A stretch of 64,000 nucleotides of DNA, from assembly GCF_900129775.1 (NCBI RefSeq), contig NZ_FQWV01000009.1, positions 29,804 through 93,803 on the forward strand, read 5' to 3'. Positions 41,273 to 49,575 of this stretch are shown one piece after another. A program made the translations under genes and the position numbers. This stretch comes from Halobaculum gomorrense (GTDB lineage Archaea > Halobacteriota > Halobacteria > Halobacteriales > Haloferacaceae). The notes beneath the pieces were generated by a model, which saw only the letters and a list, made by a program, of their open reading frames with translations, was not told where the DNA came from and ran no database searches. How positions within the stretch are numbered: position 1 is the first letter of the stretch; every line of letters begins with the position of its first letter.

Positions 41273-42289
41273 CTACGCCTCCTCCACGCGGACGCCTTCG
41301 GTCGCTAACTCCGCGCGGAACGACTGTTCGCACTCGGCGGTGTAACCGAGCGCGAGTTCGGTCTCGTCGGTGGGGTCGAGCGCGACGGTGCAACCGCCGC
41401 CGCCGGCGCCGGTGAGCTTCGCGCCGCGTGCGCCCGCATCGCGCGCGGCCCACACCATCGCGTCCAGCGACCGGGCGGAAACGCCCAGTGCTTCGAGCAG
41501 CCCGTGGTTGAAGTCCATCAGCGCTCCCAGCTCCGACAGCAGGTCCTCGCTCGGCTCTCTCGCGGGGTCGGCCTCGGCCAGGAGCCGCTCGCCCTCGCGG
41601 GTGAGATCGCCGATCGTCTCGACGGTGTCGGCGGCGAACGCGTGTTCCTCGCGGAGCGCGCGCACCCCCGCGACCAGCTCGCCGGTGTCGCCGGCGCCGC
41701 CGTCGTAGCCGACGACGAACGGCAGCGGCGGCGCGTCGATCGTCCGCGTGTCGTCGCCCTCCACGCGGACCGCGCCGCCCATGGCCGAGCAGAACGTGTC
41801 CGCGCGGGAGGCCTGGCCGTCCTGAACCTCGTACTCCGCCTCGTACGCGCGGCGCGCGACGACCTCGGGGTCCAGTTCCGTGCCGAGCGCGCGCGTCGCC
41901 GCGTCGATGCCGGCGACGACGACGGCGGCAGATGAGCCGAGCCCCGCCCCCAGTGGGATCGCCGACTCGACGGTAATGTCGAAGCCAGCGTCGGGCGCAT
42001 CCGCGGCGTCGCGCGCCTGGCGAACCGCCGCCTCGATGTACTTCATCGCCGCTTCGACCAGCGGCGCCGGCACGTCGATGTCCGGTCGGTCGTCGATGCT
42101 GCCGCCCCAGGTCACGGTGAAGCCGTCCAACGAGAGATCGGCGGCATCGACGCGGATCCGGCCGTCATCGCGCGGCTCGACGGTCACTCGCGCCCGGCGC
42201 TCGACCGCGCACGGCACCGCCGGCTCGCCGTAGACGACCGCGTGCTCGCCGAAGAGGTACACCTTCCCCGGCGCGCTGCTGGTGGTCAT
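41273..42289 (-). CDS. mvk: mevalonate kinase
   Basis: 338 residues from ATG 42289 (MTTSSAPGKVYLFGEHAVV). GHMP kinase motifs are clear: APGKVYLFGEHAVVYGEPA, PLGAGLGSSAAVVVAG (ATP loop) and the C-terminal KLTGAGGGGCTVAL. It converts mevalonate to 5-phosphomevalonate, upstream of isopentenyl phosphate kinase, which follows immediately. A longer frame adds MLVAG before the start; the chosen start is the usual one. A TATA-like ATATAAT (minus strand) lies about 85 nt upstream. Confidence 0.95.
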   Translation of the reverse strand: MTTSSAPGKVYLFGEHAVVYGEPAVPCAVERRARVTVEPRDDGRIRVDAADLSLDGFTVTWGGSIDDRPDIDVPAPLVEAAMKYIEAAVRQARDAADAPDAGFDITVESAIPLGAGLGSSAAVVVAGIDAATRALGTELDPEVVARRAYEAEYEVQDGQASRADTFCSAMGGAVRVEGDDTRTIDAPPLPFVVGYDGGAGDTGELVAGVRALREEHAFAADTVETIGDLTREGERLLAEADPAREPSEDLLSELGALMDFNHGLLEALGVSARSLDAMVWAARDAGARGAKLTGAGGGGCTVALDPTDETELALGYTAECEQSFRAELATEGVRVEEA

Positions 42290-42372
42290 ACCCGCGACCA
42301 ACACCCCGCGCCTAACAGCCGTTTCGACTCCCGGTGGCTCGTCGTCTCGGGATTGATACGCCGTGCGGTACG

Positions 42373-42379
42373 ATTATAT
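42373..42379 (-). promoter_or_regulatory. TATA-like element upstream of mvk
   Basis: ATATAAT on the minus strand is the only strong AT-rich element in the 346-bp gap. It is about 85 nt from the mvk ATG, so the transcript would carry a leader unless another element closer in is used. Confidence 0.4.
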
Positions 42380-42575
42380 GAGGTGCCGCCCCGTGTCGAA
42401 GCGTGGTGCGGGGAGCCGCGTCTTCCGTGGCGTCCCGTCGCTCCACGCTCGTAGCCGCGGACTGGCGACCCAGGGGAAAGAGGGACGCACGCTATCGCGA
42501 CCGTGTTCCGGTCGGGTCGGTTCCGCGGTGTCGACGTTGCTCCGTGAGCGCCTCGTCTGCGGTGCCCGCTCTCTG

Positions 42576-42593
42576 AGTATCGGTTTCGATACT
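42576..42593. promoter_or_regulatory. 18-bp inverted repeat AGTATCGGTTTCGATACT
   Basis: Perfect 7-bp arms (AGTATCG and CGATACT) around GTTT. It ends 43 nt before the ATG of the small STAS-like gene at 42636 and overlaps an AT-rich patch, the expected region for a promoter and operator. The regulator is unknown. Confidence 0.5.
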
Positions 42594-42635
42594 TCATGCA
42601 GTGGAGTTATCGCCCTCGGAGCCGCACGTGTTCGC

Positions 42636-42983
42636 ATGAGTTCGACGACTCCGCAGGATCCCTCCCCGCACGTGGACCGCAGTCGGGACGGCAGGCTGCT
42701 GCGCGTCGAACTGGTGGGGGAGTTCGAGACGCGGGACGTGCTCGCGGCGATGGCGTGCGCGCGCCACCTCGCCGAGGGGTGTGACGAAGAGTTCGGCGTG
42801 CTCGTCGACGTTCGCGAGTTCGACGCGGCAGGGAGCGCCCTCGCCGCGCTCGGGGAGTGGGAGACGTTCCTCCGGATGGCCGGCGCGACCACCGTCATCC
42901 GCGTCGGCGACGACGACGCCGTCGGCGGCGCTGACCGCCGCGCCGCGTCCGTGGAGGAGGCCGAACGGATGTTATCTGGGTAA
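42636..42983 (+). CDS. small STAS/SpoIIAA-like protein (115 aa)
   Basis: 115 residues from ATG 42636. The pattern LLRVELVGEFETRDVLAAMACARHLAEG, then EFGVLVDVREFDAAGSALAALGEWETFL, then TTVIRVGDDDAV matches a STAS-type or SpoIIAA-like alpha/beta domain (strand-helix-strand with a central LVDVREF strand). No anti-sigma partner is expected in archaea, so the role is unknown; it may bind a small molecule or another protein. It is the only plus-strand gene inside the ribosomal/mevalonate cluster, between rpsB and mvk, and it has an inverted repeat just upstream. Confidence 0.65.
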   Translation: MSSTTPQDPSPHVDRSRDGRLLRVELVGEFETRDVLAAMACARHLAEGCDEEFGVLVDVREFDAAGSALAALGEWETFLRMAGATTVIRVGDDDAVGGADRRAASVEEAERMLSG

Positions 42984-43089
42984 CTCGAGGACTCGCGAGT
43001 CAGCGCCCCGTTGTGCAACTCGACGAGCAACGGCGCAGCCGCTGTCGACGGTGGGGACAAAGGAGTGAACGTGAAATCCAGCCGCCGGC

Positions 43090-43875
43090 TTACAGCTCGG
43101 CCTCGAAGTCTTCGAGGGCGTAGCCGGGCTCGGCACCGCGGTTGTCGAGCGTCTCGTTGGCGAGCAGCCAGTAGACGACCGAGAGGGCGCGGCGACCCTT
43201 GTTGTTGGTGGGGATCACCAGGTCGACGTTGGAGACCTGGTTGTTCGAGTCGCACATGGCGATGACGGGGATGCCGACCGTGATGGCCTCCTTGACCGCC
43301 TGCGCGTCGCCGATCGGGTCGGTGACGACCACGACATCCGGCTCGATGTAGCCGGCGTACTCGGGGTTCGTCAGCGTCCCGGGGATGAAGCGCCCGGTGC
43401 GGGCGCGTGCGCCGATCGCGTCGGCGAACTTCTCGGCCGGGAAGCGACCGTACTGGCGCGAGGAGGTGACGAGCACCTGCTCGGGGTCGTAGTTCGCCAG
43501 GAACGACGCGGCCGTCCGGATGCGGCCGTCCGTCTTGCTCACGTCGAGCACGTACAGGCCGTCGTCGCGGACGCGGTGGATGAACCGCTCCATGTCCTTC
43601 GTCTTCTGCTGGGTCCCGATGTGGACGCCAGCGGAGAGGTAGTCCTCGACGGGGATGAGGAGGTCCGCCTCGTCGTCGGGCATGACGTCCTCGTTGAAGC
43701 GCGGACCCGCGTCCGCGTCTTCGTCCTCCTCGGCAGCCTCCTCGGCCGCCTCGGTCTCCTCGGGCTGTTCCTCTGTCTCGTCGGGCGACTCCTCGGCCGC
43801 GGGCTGGGTCTCCTCGACCTCCTCCTCGGCGTCGGCCGCCTCTTCGGTGTCTGCGTCGTTCTCGCTTTCGCTCAT
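43090..43875 (-). CDS. rps2: 30S ribosomal protein S2 (uS2)
   Basis: 261 residues. The core starts near residue 75 with [27 protein letters not shown] and continues through [45 protein letters not shown] and [29 protein letters not shown], all typical of archaeal/eukaryotic-type S2. About 70 residues at the N-terminus are an extension made mostly of Glu, Asp and Ala, longer than the core family needs. It follows the enolase gene with an ATGA overlap. Confidence 0.96.
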   Translation of the reverse strand: MSESENDADTEEAADAEEEVEETQPAAEESPDETEEQPEETEAAEEAAEEDEDADAGPRFNEDVMPDDEADLLIPVEDYLSAGVHIGTQQKTKDMERFIHRVRDDGLYVLDVSKTDGRIRTAASFLANYDPEQVLVTSSRQYGRFPAEKFADAIGARARTGRFIPGTLTNPEYAGYIEPDVVVVTDPIGDAQAVKEAITVGIPVIAMCDSNNQVSNVDLVIPTNNKGRRALSVVYWLLANETLDNRGAEPGYALEDFEAEL

Positions 43876-45083
43876 ACTGCCTCCTCCGCGATGCGGATGA
43901 GTTCGTTCAGCTTTGCGGTGCGCTCGCCGCCGACCGTCCCCGTCTTGATGAACGAGGCGCCGGTCGCGACGGCGAGGTGTGCGATGGTCGTGTCCTCGGT
44001 CTCGCCAGAGCGGTGGGAGACGACCGCGTCAAGCCCGTTGCGCTGAGCCAGCTCCACGGCGTCGAACGCGTCCGACAGCGTCCCGATCTGGTTCGGCTTG
44101 ATCAGGATGCTGTTGGCCGCGCCCTCGTCGATCCCCCGCGAGAGGCGCTCGACGTTGGTGACGAACAGGTCGTCGCCGCAGATCAGCGTGCGGTCGCCGA
44201 CCCTGTCAGTGAGATCGGCGAACCCGTCGTAGTCGTCCTCGTCGAGCGGGTCCTCGACGTACGCGAGGTCGTACTCGTCGACCAACTCGGCCATGTACTC
44301 GACCTGCTCGGCCGAGGTCCGCTCGGCGTCGCCATAGCGGTAGACGCCGGCGTCGGCGTCGTACAGCTCCGAGGCGGCCACGTCGAGGCCGAATGTGATC
44401 TCGAAGCCGAGCGCGTCCTCGACGCGCTCGGTCGCCTCGTCGACGATCTCGAACGCCTCGGCGTCGGAGACCGCGGGCGCCCACGCGCCCTCGTCTCCCT
44501 TCGCGGCGGCGATGCCGCGATCGGCGAGGATCTCCGCGACCGTGGCGTGCACGTCTGCGTTCGCGAAGACCGCCTCCACGACCGACGGCGCGCCCACGGG
44601 CGCCGAGAGGAACTCCTGGATGTGGGTCGCGTCGGCGGCGTGCTCGCCGCCACCGACAACGTTCCCCAGCGGGATCGGGAACGACCGGTCGGCGTCGCGG
44701 AACGTGCCCCCGAGGTGCTGGAACAGCGGCGCACCCAGCACATCGGCGCCGGCCTTCGACGCCGCCATCGAGATGGCGACCGCGCTGTTGGCGCCGATCT
44801 CCGAGAAGTCGTCCGTCCCGTCGGCCGCGTGTAACGCGGCGTCGACATCGCGCTGGTTGCCCGCGTGAACGGTACCTACGAGCCGCGGCACCGCGTGCTC
44901 GCGGGCCTTCGCGATCGCCTCCGTCGGCGGCAGCTCGATCGCCTCGTACTCGCCCGTCGACGCCCCGGAGGGCGCCGCCGCGCGACCGAAGCCACCCGAC
45001 TGGGTGAGCACGTCCGCCTCGACGGTCGGGTTGCCCCGCGAGTCGAGCACGCGACGCAGCGACACTGAGTCGATCAGGGTCAT
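43872..45083 (-). CDS. eno: enolase
   Basis: 403 residues; archaeal enolase, 2-phosphoglycerate to phosphoenolpyruvate. The N-terminus [20 protein letters not shown] and [15 protein letters not shown] are family landmarks. The barrel blocks [34 protein letters not shown] and [19 protein letters not shown] are present, and [18 protein letters not shown] ends the active site. It lies between rpoK and rps2, the usual haloarchaeal order, and is co-transcribed with them (start abuts the rpoK stop). Confidence 0.97.
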   Translation of the reverse strand: MTLIDSVSLRRVLDSRGNPTVEADVLTQSGGFGRAAAPSGASTGEYEAIELPPTEAIAKAREHAVPRLVGTVHAGNQRDVDAALHAADGTDDFSEIGANSAVAISMAASKAGADVLGAPLFQHLGGTFRDADRSFPIPLGNVVGGGEHAADATHIQEFLSAPVGAPSVVEAVFANADVHATVAEILADRGIAAAKGDEGAWAPAVSDAEAFEIVDEATERVEDALGFEITFGLDVAASELYDADAGVYRYGDAERTSAEQVEYMAELVDEYDLAYVEDPLDEDDYDGFADLTDRVGDRTLICGDDLFVTNVERLSRGIDEGAANSILIKPNQIGTLSDAFDAVELAQRNGLDAVVSHRSGETEDTTIAHLAVATGASFIKTGTVGGERTAKLNELIRIAEEAV

Positions 45084-45266
45084 CTACTTCCCCTCCCGAC
45101 GGACAGTGAACGGAAGCACCCCGGCGTCGTACTCCTCGGCCGCGATGAGGATCGGCTCGGACTGTTCGCTTTCGATCAGCGCCGGCGCACCGTACGCCAG
45201 CTGCAGCGCTCGTGCGCCGAGGATGCGTGCCTTCTCGTACCGGTTGTACTCGAGGTTCCCGCTCAT
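45084..45266 (-). CDS. rpoK: DNA-directed RNA polymerase subunit K (Rpo6)
   Basis: 60 residues. The RpoK/Rpb6 core is visible: [24 protein letters not shown] and [21 protein letters not shown]. It assists polymerase assembly. The start overlaps the rpoN stop (ATGA) and its stop abuts the enolase start. Confidence 0.95.
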   Translation of the reverse strand: MSGNLEYNRYEKARILGARALQLAYGAPALIESEQSEPILIAAEEYDAGVLPFTVRREGK

Positions 45267-45454
45267 TGGTAGGGGGAGACGACGTCGACCAGGTCGGTGT
45301 GACTCACCATCATCCGCCGGCAGCAGTGGCGGTCCACGCCGAGCTCGTCGAGCACCTCGGCCGGGTCCTCTTCGCCCTCGCGGGCGCGGGCTTTGAACTC
45401 CTCCCAGTGTTCACCGATGACGTTACCGCACGTGAAACACCGGACAGGGATCAT
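45263..45454 (-). CDS. rpoN: DNA-directed RNA polymerase subunit N (Rpo10)
   Basis: 63 residues from ATG 45454. The signature [20 protein letters not shown] and [20 protein letters not shown] gives the zinc-binding C-x2-C and CC pair (Rpb10 type). The frame has one extra Met upstream, but [10 protein letters not shown] is the universal start. It overlaps rpoK by 4 nt. Confidence 0.96.
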   Translation of the reverse strand: MIPVRCFTCGNVIGEHWEEFKARAREGEEDPAEVLDELGVDRHCCRRMMVSHTDLVDVVSPYQ

Positions 45455-45469
45455 CATGGTCAGGTCACC

Positions 45470-45868
45470 TCAGCGGTACGACTTCTGGTAGCGGGCGCGC
45501 GCGCCGGGCCCGCCCCACTTCTTCGGTTCGCTCTGCCGGGAGTCGTTCACCAGCAGGGAACGGTCGAACTCCATGAACGCGTCACGGAGCTCCGCGTCGT
45601 TGCGGTGCTGCACCAGGCCGCGCGCGATGGCCGTGCGGACCGCGTCCGCCTGCCCGGCGAAGCCGCCGCCGTTGACCGTCACGTCGATGTCGACCTCCGA
45701 GCGAAGCTCCTCGCCGGCGACGCGGAACGGCTCCAGCATCTTCAGCCGGGCCATCTCTGGTTCGACCAGCTCGACGGGCTGGGAGTCGATGCGCACTCGC
45801 CCCTCGCCGTCCGTGACGGTGGCGCGGGCGACGGCGGTCTTCTTCTTACCGGACGTGTTCGTTACCAT
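45470..45868 (-). CDS. rps9: 30S ribosomal protein S9 (uS9)
   Basis: 132 residues. Core blocks: [46 protein letters not shown], and the invariant tail [17 protein letters not shown] that enters the ribosomal P site region. Its start overlaps the end of the L13 gene by 7 nt. Confidence 0.96.
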   Translation of the reverse strand: MVTNTSGKKKTAVARATVTDGEGRVRIDSQPVELVEPEMARLKMLEPFRVAGEELRSEVDIDVTVNGGGFAGQADAVRTAIARGLVQHRNDAELRDAFMEFDRSLLVNDSRQSEPKKWGGPGARARYQKSYR

Positions 45869-46329
45869 GTGACGTTAGCCCCCAGGTCCTCGGCGATCGC
45901 GCCGAGGGTGGTGAACTTGATATTCGACAGGCGATCGAGGGAGGTGCCGTCGAGCACCTCCGGCTCCGGCGCGTCCTCGTCGGGCGAGGTCGTCTCGGAG
46001 TCGAACGGGTTGCCGACGTACACGCGGACGTTCTCGAACGCCTCGCGACCCTTGGTGGTCTTGTACGGCAGCATGCCGCGAACCGACCGCTTGAAGATGC
46101 GGTCCGGCCGCTTCGGGTAGTACGGCCCCGAGTCGGAGCCGAGGTTCGCGCGCGTGCGGTACTTCTCGAGCGTCGCCTCGGTGTTACCCGTGATGACGGC
46201 TCGCTCGGCGTTGACGATCGCGACGCGCTCGCCGTCGAGCGCCTTCTGTGCGACCTTCGACGCGACGCGACCCATGATGGCGTCTCGCCCGTCGACGACC
46301 ACGTCGGCCTCGAACTCTGCGAGACTCAT
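45862..46329 (-). CDS. rpl13: 50S ribosomal protein L13 (uL13)
   Basis: 155 residues. Family blocks: [65 protein letters not shown]. An acidic insertion ([14 protein letters not shown]) follows. It overlaps L18e upstream (ATGA) and S9 downstream. Confidence 0.96.
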   Translation of the reverse strand: MSLAEFEADVVVDGRDAIMGRVASKVAQKALDGERVAIVNAERAVITGNTEATLEKYRTRANLGSDSGPYYPKRPDRIFKRSVRGMLPYKTTKGREAFENVRVYVGNPFDSETTSPDEDAPEPEVLDGTSLDRLSNIKFTTLGAIAEDLGANVTW

Positions 46330-46682
46330 CGGATCACCCGCACGTTGGTCCCTTCGGGGTTGTTCGACAGCGCTTCCTCTAGCCGGACGGCCTCGCCGGC
46401 CTGGTCGATCTTCGTCTCGGCGGTGCCGGAGAAGTCGACGGCGGCGACGGTGACGTCCTTGCGGAGCACGCCCGAGCCGAGCACCTTGCCCGGCACGACG
46501 ACGGTCTCGTCCTCGTTTGCGTACCGCTCGATGCGGCCGAGGTTGACCTCCGCGTGCGTGCGCCGCGGCTTTTCGAGCCGGTCGGCGATGTCCTGCCAGA
46601 CGGTGGCATCGGACGAGCGCGCGACCGACTTCAGTTCGGCGATGAGGTTCTGAAGTCTCGGATTAGTCTTGCTACTACTCAT
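46326..46682 (-). CDS. rpl18e: 50S ribosomal protein L18e (eL18)
   Basis: 118 residues. It contains [40 protein letters not shown] and [28 protein letters not shown], the archaeal/eukaryotic L18e core, which has no bacterial counterpart. First gene of the L18e-L13-S9-rpoN-rpoK-eno-S2 transcription unit; tRNA-Leu is immediately upstream. Confidence 0.96.
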   Translation of the reverse strand: MSSSKTNPRLQNLIAELKSVARSSDATVWQDIADRLEKPRRTHAEVNLGRIERYANEDETVVVPGKVLGSGVLRKDVTVAAVDFSGTAETKIDQAGEAVRLEEALSNNPEGTNVRVIR

Positions 46683-46802
46683 ACGGTTACCTCCTGAGTG
46701 GGAGTTGTTGGATCGGTCGCCGACCGACCGCGCCGACCACGCGTCGTCGCGTGATCGCCACCGGTGTTCGGTCGCGACCGAGTCGATGTGGGAGAACGGG
46801 AG

Positions 46803-46887
46803 TGCAGGGGGCAGGATTTGAACCTGCGAACCTCTACAGGACAGCGCCCTGAACGCTGCGCCGTTGGCCAGACTGGGCTACCCCTGC
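46803..46887 (-). tRNA. tRNA-Leu (anticodon CAG)
   Basis: 85 nt. On the minus strand the acceptor GCAGGGG pairs with CCCCTGC and the discriminator is A. The anticodon stem CAGCG/CGCTG encloses TTCAGGG, giving CAG. A long variable arm (TCCTGTAGAGGTT region) and a T-arm (GCAGG-TTCAAAT-CCTGC) make it a class II tRNA. No intron is seen. Confidence 0.95.
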
Positions 46888-47029
46888 TCGCGTCCCGTCG
46901 TTTGCCGTCCCACCGGATAACCCCTTCGGTCGGCCCCCTCCGTGCGAGACGGTGACGGCGGGTCCGCTGGCCGGTCGAACCTACCGCAAGGGCGGACGTT
47001 CCGGGGAAGTGGGACGGATGCATTTGTGG

Positions 47030-47779
47030 TTAAACTGCGACTTTCTCTGCCAGTTCGTCCGCGCGGTCGCGAAGCGACTGGACCGCGCGGAGTGTGAGCT
47101 CGTCGACGCTCAGCGAGCCGTCGGACTCGATGTGGAAGACGAACGCGCTGGGCACGTCCTCGATCTCCAGCTCCTTGCCGGGATGTCGGTTGGTGAGGTC
47201 GGCGTCGAACTCCTCGGTGTGGACGAGCTCGCCGTCCTCGGTCTCGATGACGCCCCGGAGGATGTTCGGCTCCTCCTCGTCGAACTCGTCGGCGTCGCCG
47301 ACGACGGTAACGCGCTGCAGGTGGCGGTAGCCGACGGCCACGCCGCCCTGATGTTTCGCGTGTTCCTTCCCGGTGTCGAGCACCGCGTCGGCCTCGAACT
47401 CCAGGCGTTGTCCCTCCTTCAGTTCGATGATGGGGACGTTCTCGTCGGCGGGCTGGACGAGGTCGTCGGACGTCTCGATGTCGCCCGAGTACGCCGTCGC
47501 CGGCCCCTCAACGTCGAGCGCGAGGGTGGCGCTCTCGCCGACCTCGTAGTCGTCGAGGGGCGTCGTCAGGGGGACGAGCCCCAGGCGGAGCCCGACCATC
47601 TCGTCGAACATCACCGACGAGTTCTCGACGAACCGGACGGTGTCGATCGAGAACGTCGGCACTTCCGAGAGCATCGTCCGGCGCAGGCCGTTCGCGACCG
47701 CGGGGGTGAGCCCACGAACGAGCAGCCGCGCGGATCGGTCGTCTCGGGTGACTACCTCGACGTCGAAGTCATCCGCCAT
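47030..47779 (-). CDS. rpoD: DNA-directed RNA polymerase subunit D (Rpo3)
   Basis: 249 residues. Rpo3 is the alpha-like assembly subunit. The dimerisation part is recognisable in [52 protein letters not shown]. No cysteine is present, so the Fe-S-binding ferredoxin-like insert found in some archaeal Rpo3 proteins is absent, as in other haloarchaea. The C-terminus [24 protein letters not shown] is the usual last helix region. It starts 3 nt after the S11 stop codon. Confidence 0.96.
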   Translation of the reverse strand: MADDFDVEVVTRDDRSARLLVRGLTPAVANGLRRTMLSEVPTFSIDTVRFVENSSVMFDEMVGLRLGLVPLTTPLDDYEVGESATLALDVEGPATAYSGDIETSDDLVQPADENVPIIELKEGQRLEFEADAVLDTGKEHAKHQGGVAVGYRHLQRVTVVGDADEFDEEEPNILRGVIETEDGELVHTEEFDADLTNRHPGKELEIEDVPSAFVFHIESDGSLSVDELTLRAVQSLRDRADELAEKVAV

Positions 47780-47782
47780 GGA

Positions 47783-48181
47783 TTACAGGCGGTTCTTTTT
47801 GGGCGCTCGAGTGCCGTCGTGCGGGATCGGGGTCACGTCCTCGATGCGACCGATCTCGATCCCGGCGCGGGCGAGCGCGCGGATCGTCGGCTGCGCGCCC
47901 GGTCCGGGGGACTTCTGGGCGTTGCCACCGGGACCGCGGATGCGGACGTGGACGCCCTCGATACCCTGCGCCTTGAGCTGCTCGGCGACACCCTCGGCCA
48001 TCTGCATGGCCGCGTACGGCGACGCCTCGTCTCGGTTCTGCTTCACCACGGCGCCGCCCGAGGACTTGATCAGCGTCTCCGCCCCCGTGATGTCGGTGAC
48101 CGTGATGAGCGTGTTGTTGAACGACGCGAACACGTTCGCGATCGCCCAGCGGCTCTCGTCTGCGTTCTCGGATTCACTCAT
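47783..48181 (-). CDS. rps11: 30S ribosomal protein S11 (uS11)
   Basis: 132 residues. Blocks [49 protein letters not shown] and [31 protein letters not shown] are diagnostic. The basic tail ends [10 protein letters not shown]. Its start abuts the S4 stop. Confidence 0.97.
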   Translation of the reverse strand: MSESENADESRWAIANVFASFNNTLITVTDITGAETLIKSSGGAVVKQNRDEASPYAAMQMAEGVAEQLKAQGIEGVHVRIRGPGGNAQKSPGPGAQPTIRALARAGIEIGRIEDVTPIPHDGTRAPKKNRL

Positions 48182-48706
48182 TTACTGACCCTCCGCGCGT
48201 TCGGGGTGGAGTTCGTCCGCGAGCGGGGAGATCTCGTCGAAGTCGACGAGGTTCTCCTCGACCGTCTCGACCTTGTACGACGGGCGGGTGACGCGGGCGT
48301 CCCCGACGACCACGTGGCCGTGAAGGATGAACTGCCGCGCCTGCTTCGTCGAGTTACCGACGCCGTTGCGGTACGCGACCGTCTGGAGCCGGCGTTCGAG
48401 CACGTCGGTCACGTCGAGCGACAGGACGTCCGTGATGGCGTCGCTGTCGTCGAGGATGCCGAGGCGCTGGAGTCGCGAGACGAAGTCGGCGCCGGCCTCG
48501 TTGGCCGCCTCGACATCGCCCTGCGCCTCGCCGATGAGGCGTCGCGCCTCACGGCGGTAGCGGCGCAGTTCCGACTGCGCGCGCCACAGTTCCTCCTTGT
48601 TCTTCAGGCCGTAGCGGGAGAGCAGATCCGACTCCTCGTCGATGCGCTCGCCCTGATACGGGTGGTTCGGCGTCTCGTAGCGCTTGGTGGAGGTTCCGGT
48701 ACTCAT
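48182..48706 (-). CDS. rps4: 30S ribosomal protein S4 (uS4)
   Basis: 174 residues. It has ESDLLSRYGLKNKEELWRAQSELRRYRREARRLIGEA, the S4 RNA-binding block LERRLQTVAYRNGVGNSTKQARQFILHGHVVVGD and the acidic tail usual in haloarchaea. The start overlaps the S13 stop (ATGA). Confidence 0.97.
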   Translation of the reverse strand: MSTGTSTKRYETPNHPYQGERIDEESDLLSRYGLKNKEELWRAQSELRRYRREARRLIGEAQGDVEAANEAGADFVSRLQRLGILDDSDAITDVLSLDVTDVLERRLQTVAYRNGVGNSTKQARQFILHGHVVVGDARVTRPSYKVETVEENLVDFDEISPLADELHPERAEGQ

Positions 48707-49242
48707 TCGTCGTCATCCTCCGCGGCGGCCGCTTCTTCCTCGGCCTGTTCCTCGCGGATCTCCTCGACGTTGACCCCGATGGTGCCCTCGGTCCGGCCCG
48801 TGGACTTGGTCCGCTGTCCGCGGACCTTCTGCCCGCGCTTGTGGCGGACGCCCTTGTAGGAGTTGATCATCTTCATCCGGTTGATGTCGTGGCGGCGCTT
48901 CTCGTTGAGGTCTCCGCCCACGATGTGGTCGGTCTCGCCGGTGAAGAAGTCCTTCTGCCGGTTGACCATCCACTCGGGGACGTGCTCAGAGAAGTTCTGT
49001 ACGACGTCGACGACGCTGTCGATGTCGTCCTGATCGAGGCGGCCGAACGTGGCTGTCCGGTCCACGTCGGCCTCCTCGGCCACCAGGCGCGCCGTGCGCT
49101 GGCCGATGCCCTTCATGTCGCTGAGACTGCGCTCGACGGTCTTCGTCCCGTCCAGGTCCGTCTGGCCGATGCGGACGAAGTACTGGAGGTCCTCGTCGTC
49201 CTCCTCCGCGTCGGGCGCGTTCTCTGGTTCTTCTGCACTCAT
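48703..49242 (-). CDS. rps13: 30S ribosomal protein S13 (uS13)
   Basis: 179 residues from ATG 49242 (MSAEEPENAPDAEEDDEDLQYFVRIG). The core DLQYFVRIGQTDLDGTKTVERSLSDMKGIGQRTA and IVGGDLNEKRRHDINRMKMINSYKGVRHKRGQKVRGQRTK are typical. A Glu/Ala-rich C-terminal extension follows. The upstream extension of the frame runs into tRNA-Ser and is not used. First protein gene of the cluster. Confidence 0.96.
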   Translation of the reverse strand: MSAEEPENAPDAEEDDEDLQYFVRIGQTDLDGTKTVERSLSDMKGIGQRTARLVAEEADVDRTATFGRLDQDDIDSVVDVVQNFSEHVPEWMVNRQKDFFTGETDHIVGGDLNEKRRHDINRMKMINSYKGVRHKRGQKVRGQRTKSTGRTEGTIGVNVEEIREEQAEEEAAAAEDDDE

Positions 49243-49260
49243 GTCTTGGTGTGTGGTCAG

Positions 49261-49344
49261 CGTTGCGGCGGGGATTCGAACCCCGGAGGCTTGCGCCACT
49301 GAGTTAGCAACCCAGCGCCTTGGGCCAGGCTTGGCTACCGCAAC
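49261..49344 (-). tRNA. tRNA-Ser (anticodon GCU)
   Basis: 84 nt. On the minus strand acceptor GTTGCGG pairs with CCGCAAC, discriminator G (serine-type). The anticodon stem CTGGG/CTCAG encloses TTGCTAA, giving GCT. A long variable arm and T-arm with TTCGAAT loop are present. It lies 18 bp upstream of rps13 on the same strand, the typical haloarchaeal arrangement, so the tRNA is probably processed from the operon leader. Confidence 0.95.
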
Positions 49345-49440
49345 ACCGTGTGCTGTATTGTCGCCTCGCGAGCCGCCGCGGCTCCGGACTCGGGACCTGC
49401 TGCCCCTACAGTGTCTGCGTTCGGTGTAACTCGGAGGCCG

Positions 49441-49450
49441 TACTTAAACA
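49441..49450 (-). promoter_or_regulatory. candidate promoter of the tRNA-Ser/rps13 operon
   Basis: On the minus strand TGTTTAAGTA lies about 100 nt upstream of the tRNA-Ser 5' end, in an otherwise GC-rich 231-bp gap. It is the best TATA-like element there and could start a leader that covers tRNA-Ser and the ribosomal genes. Confidence 0.4.
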
Positions 49451-49575
49451 TCACGAAACCCACGGTCGTCGTGCGAGGGCGTGACGACCGTGTGAACGGC
49501 AGCCACAGTCGTTCCGAGGGTTCGAGGGTACGGTCAAGCGGCCAGCCTGCGACGACGCCCCAACCGCGTCCCGCC

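Larger units (their letters stand above)
42290..42635. other. 346-bp intergenic region between mvk and the STAS-like gene
   Basis: No convincing gene. It holds an AT-rich core at 42370-42380 (ATATAAT on the minus strand), suitable as promoter of mvk-ipk, and an inverted repeat at 42576-42593 near the start of the divergent small gene. The remainder is ordinary GC-rich sequence. Confidence 0.5.

Noticed and set aside
42286..42597. 103-codon minus-strand frame in the gap upstream of mvk
   Set aside because: The translation is Arg/Gly/Thr-rich and not acidic, and its region holds the mvk promoter elements.
45084..45266. tRNA-Pro expected between rpoK and eno in some haloarchaeal clusters
   Set aside because: The rpoK stop directly abuts the enolase start; no room for a tRNA and no tRNA-like fold is seen.
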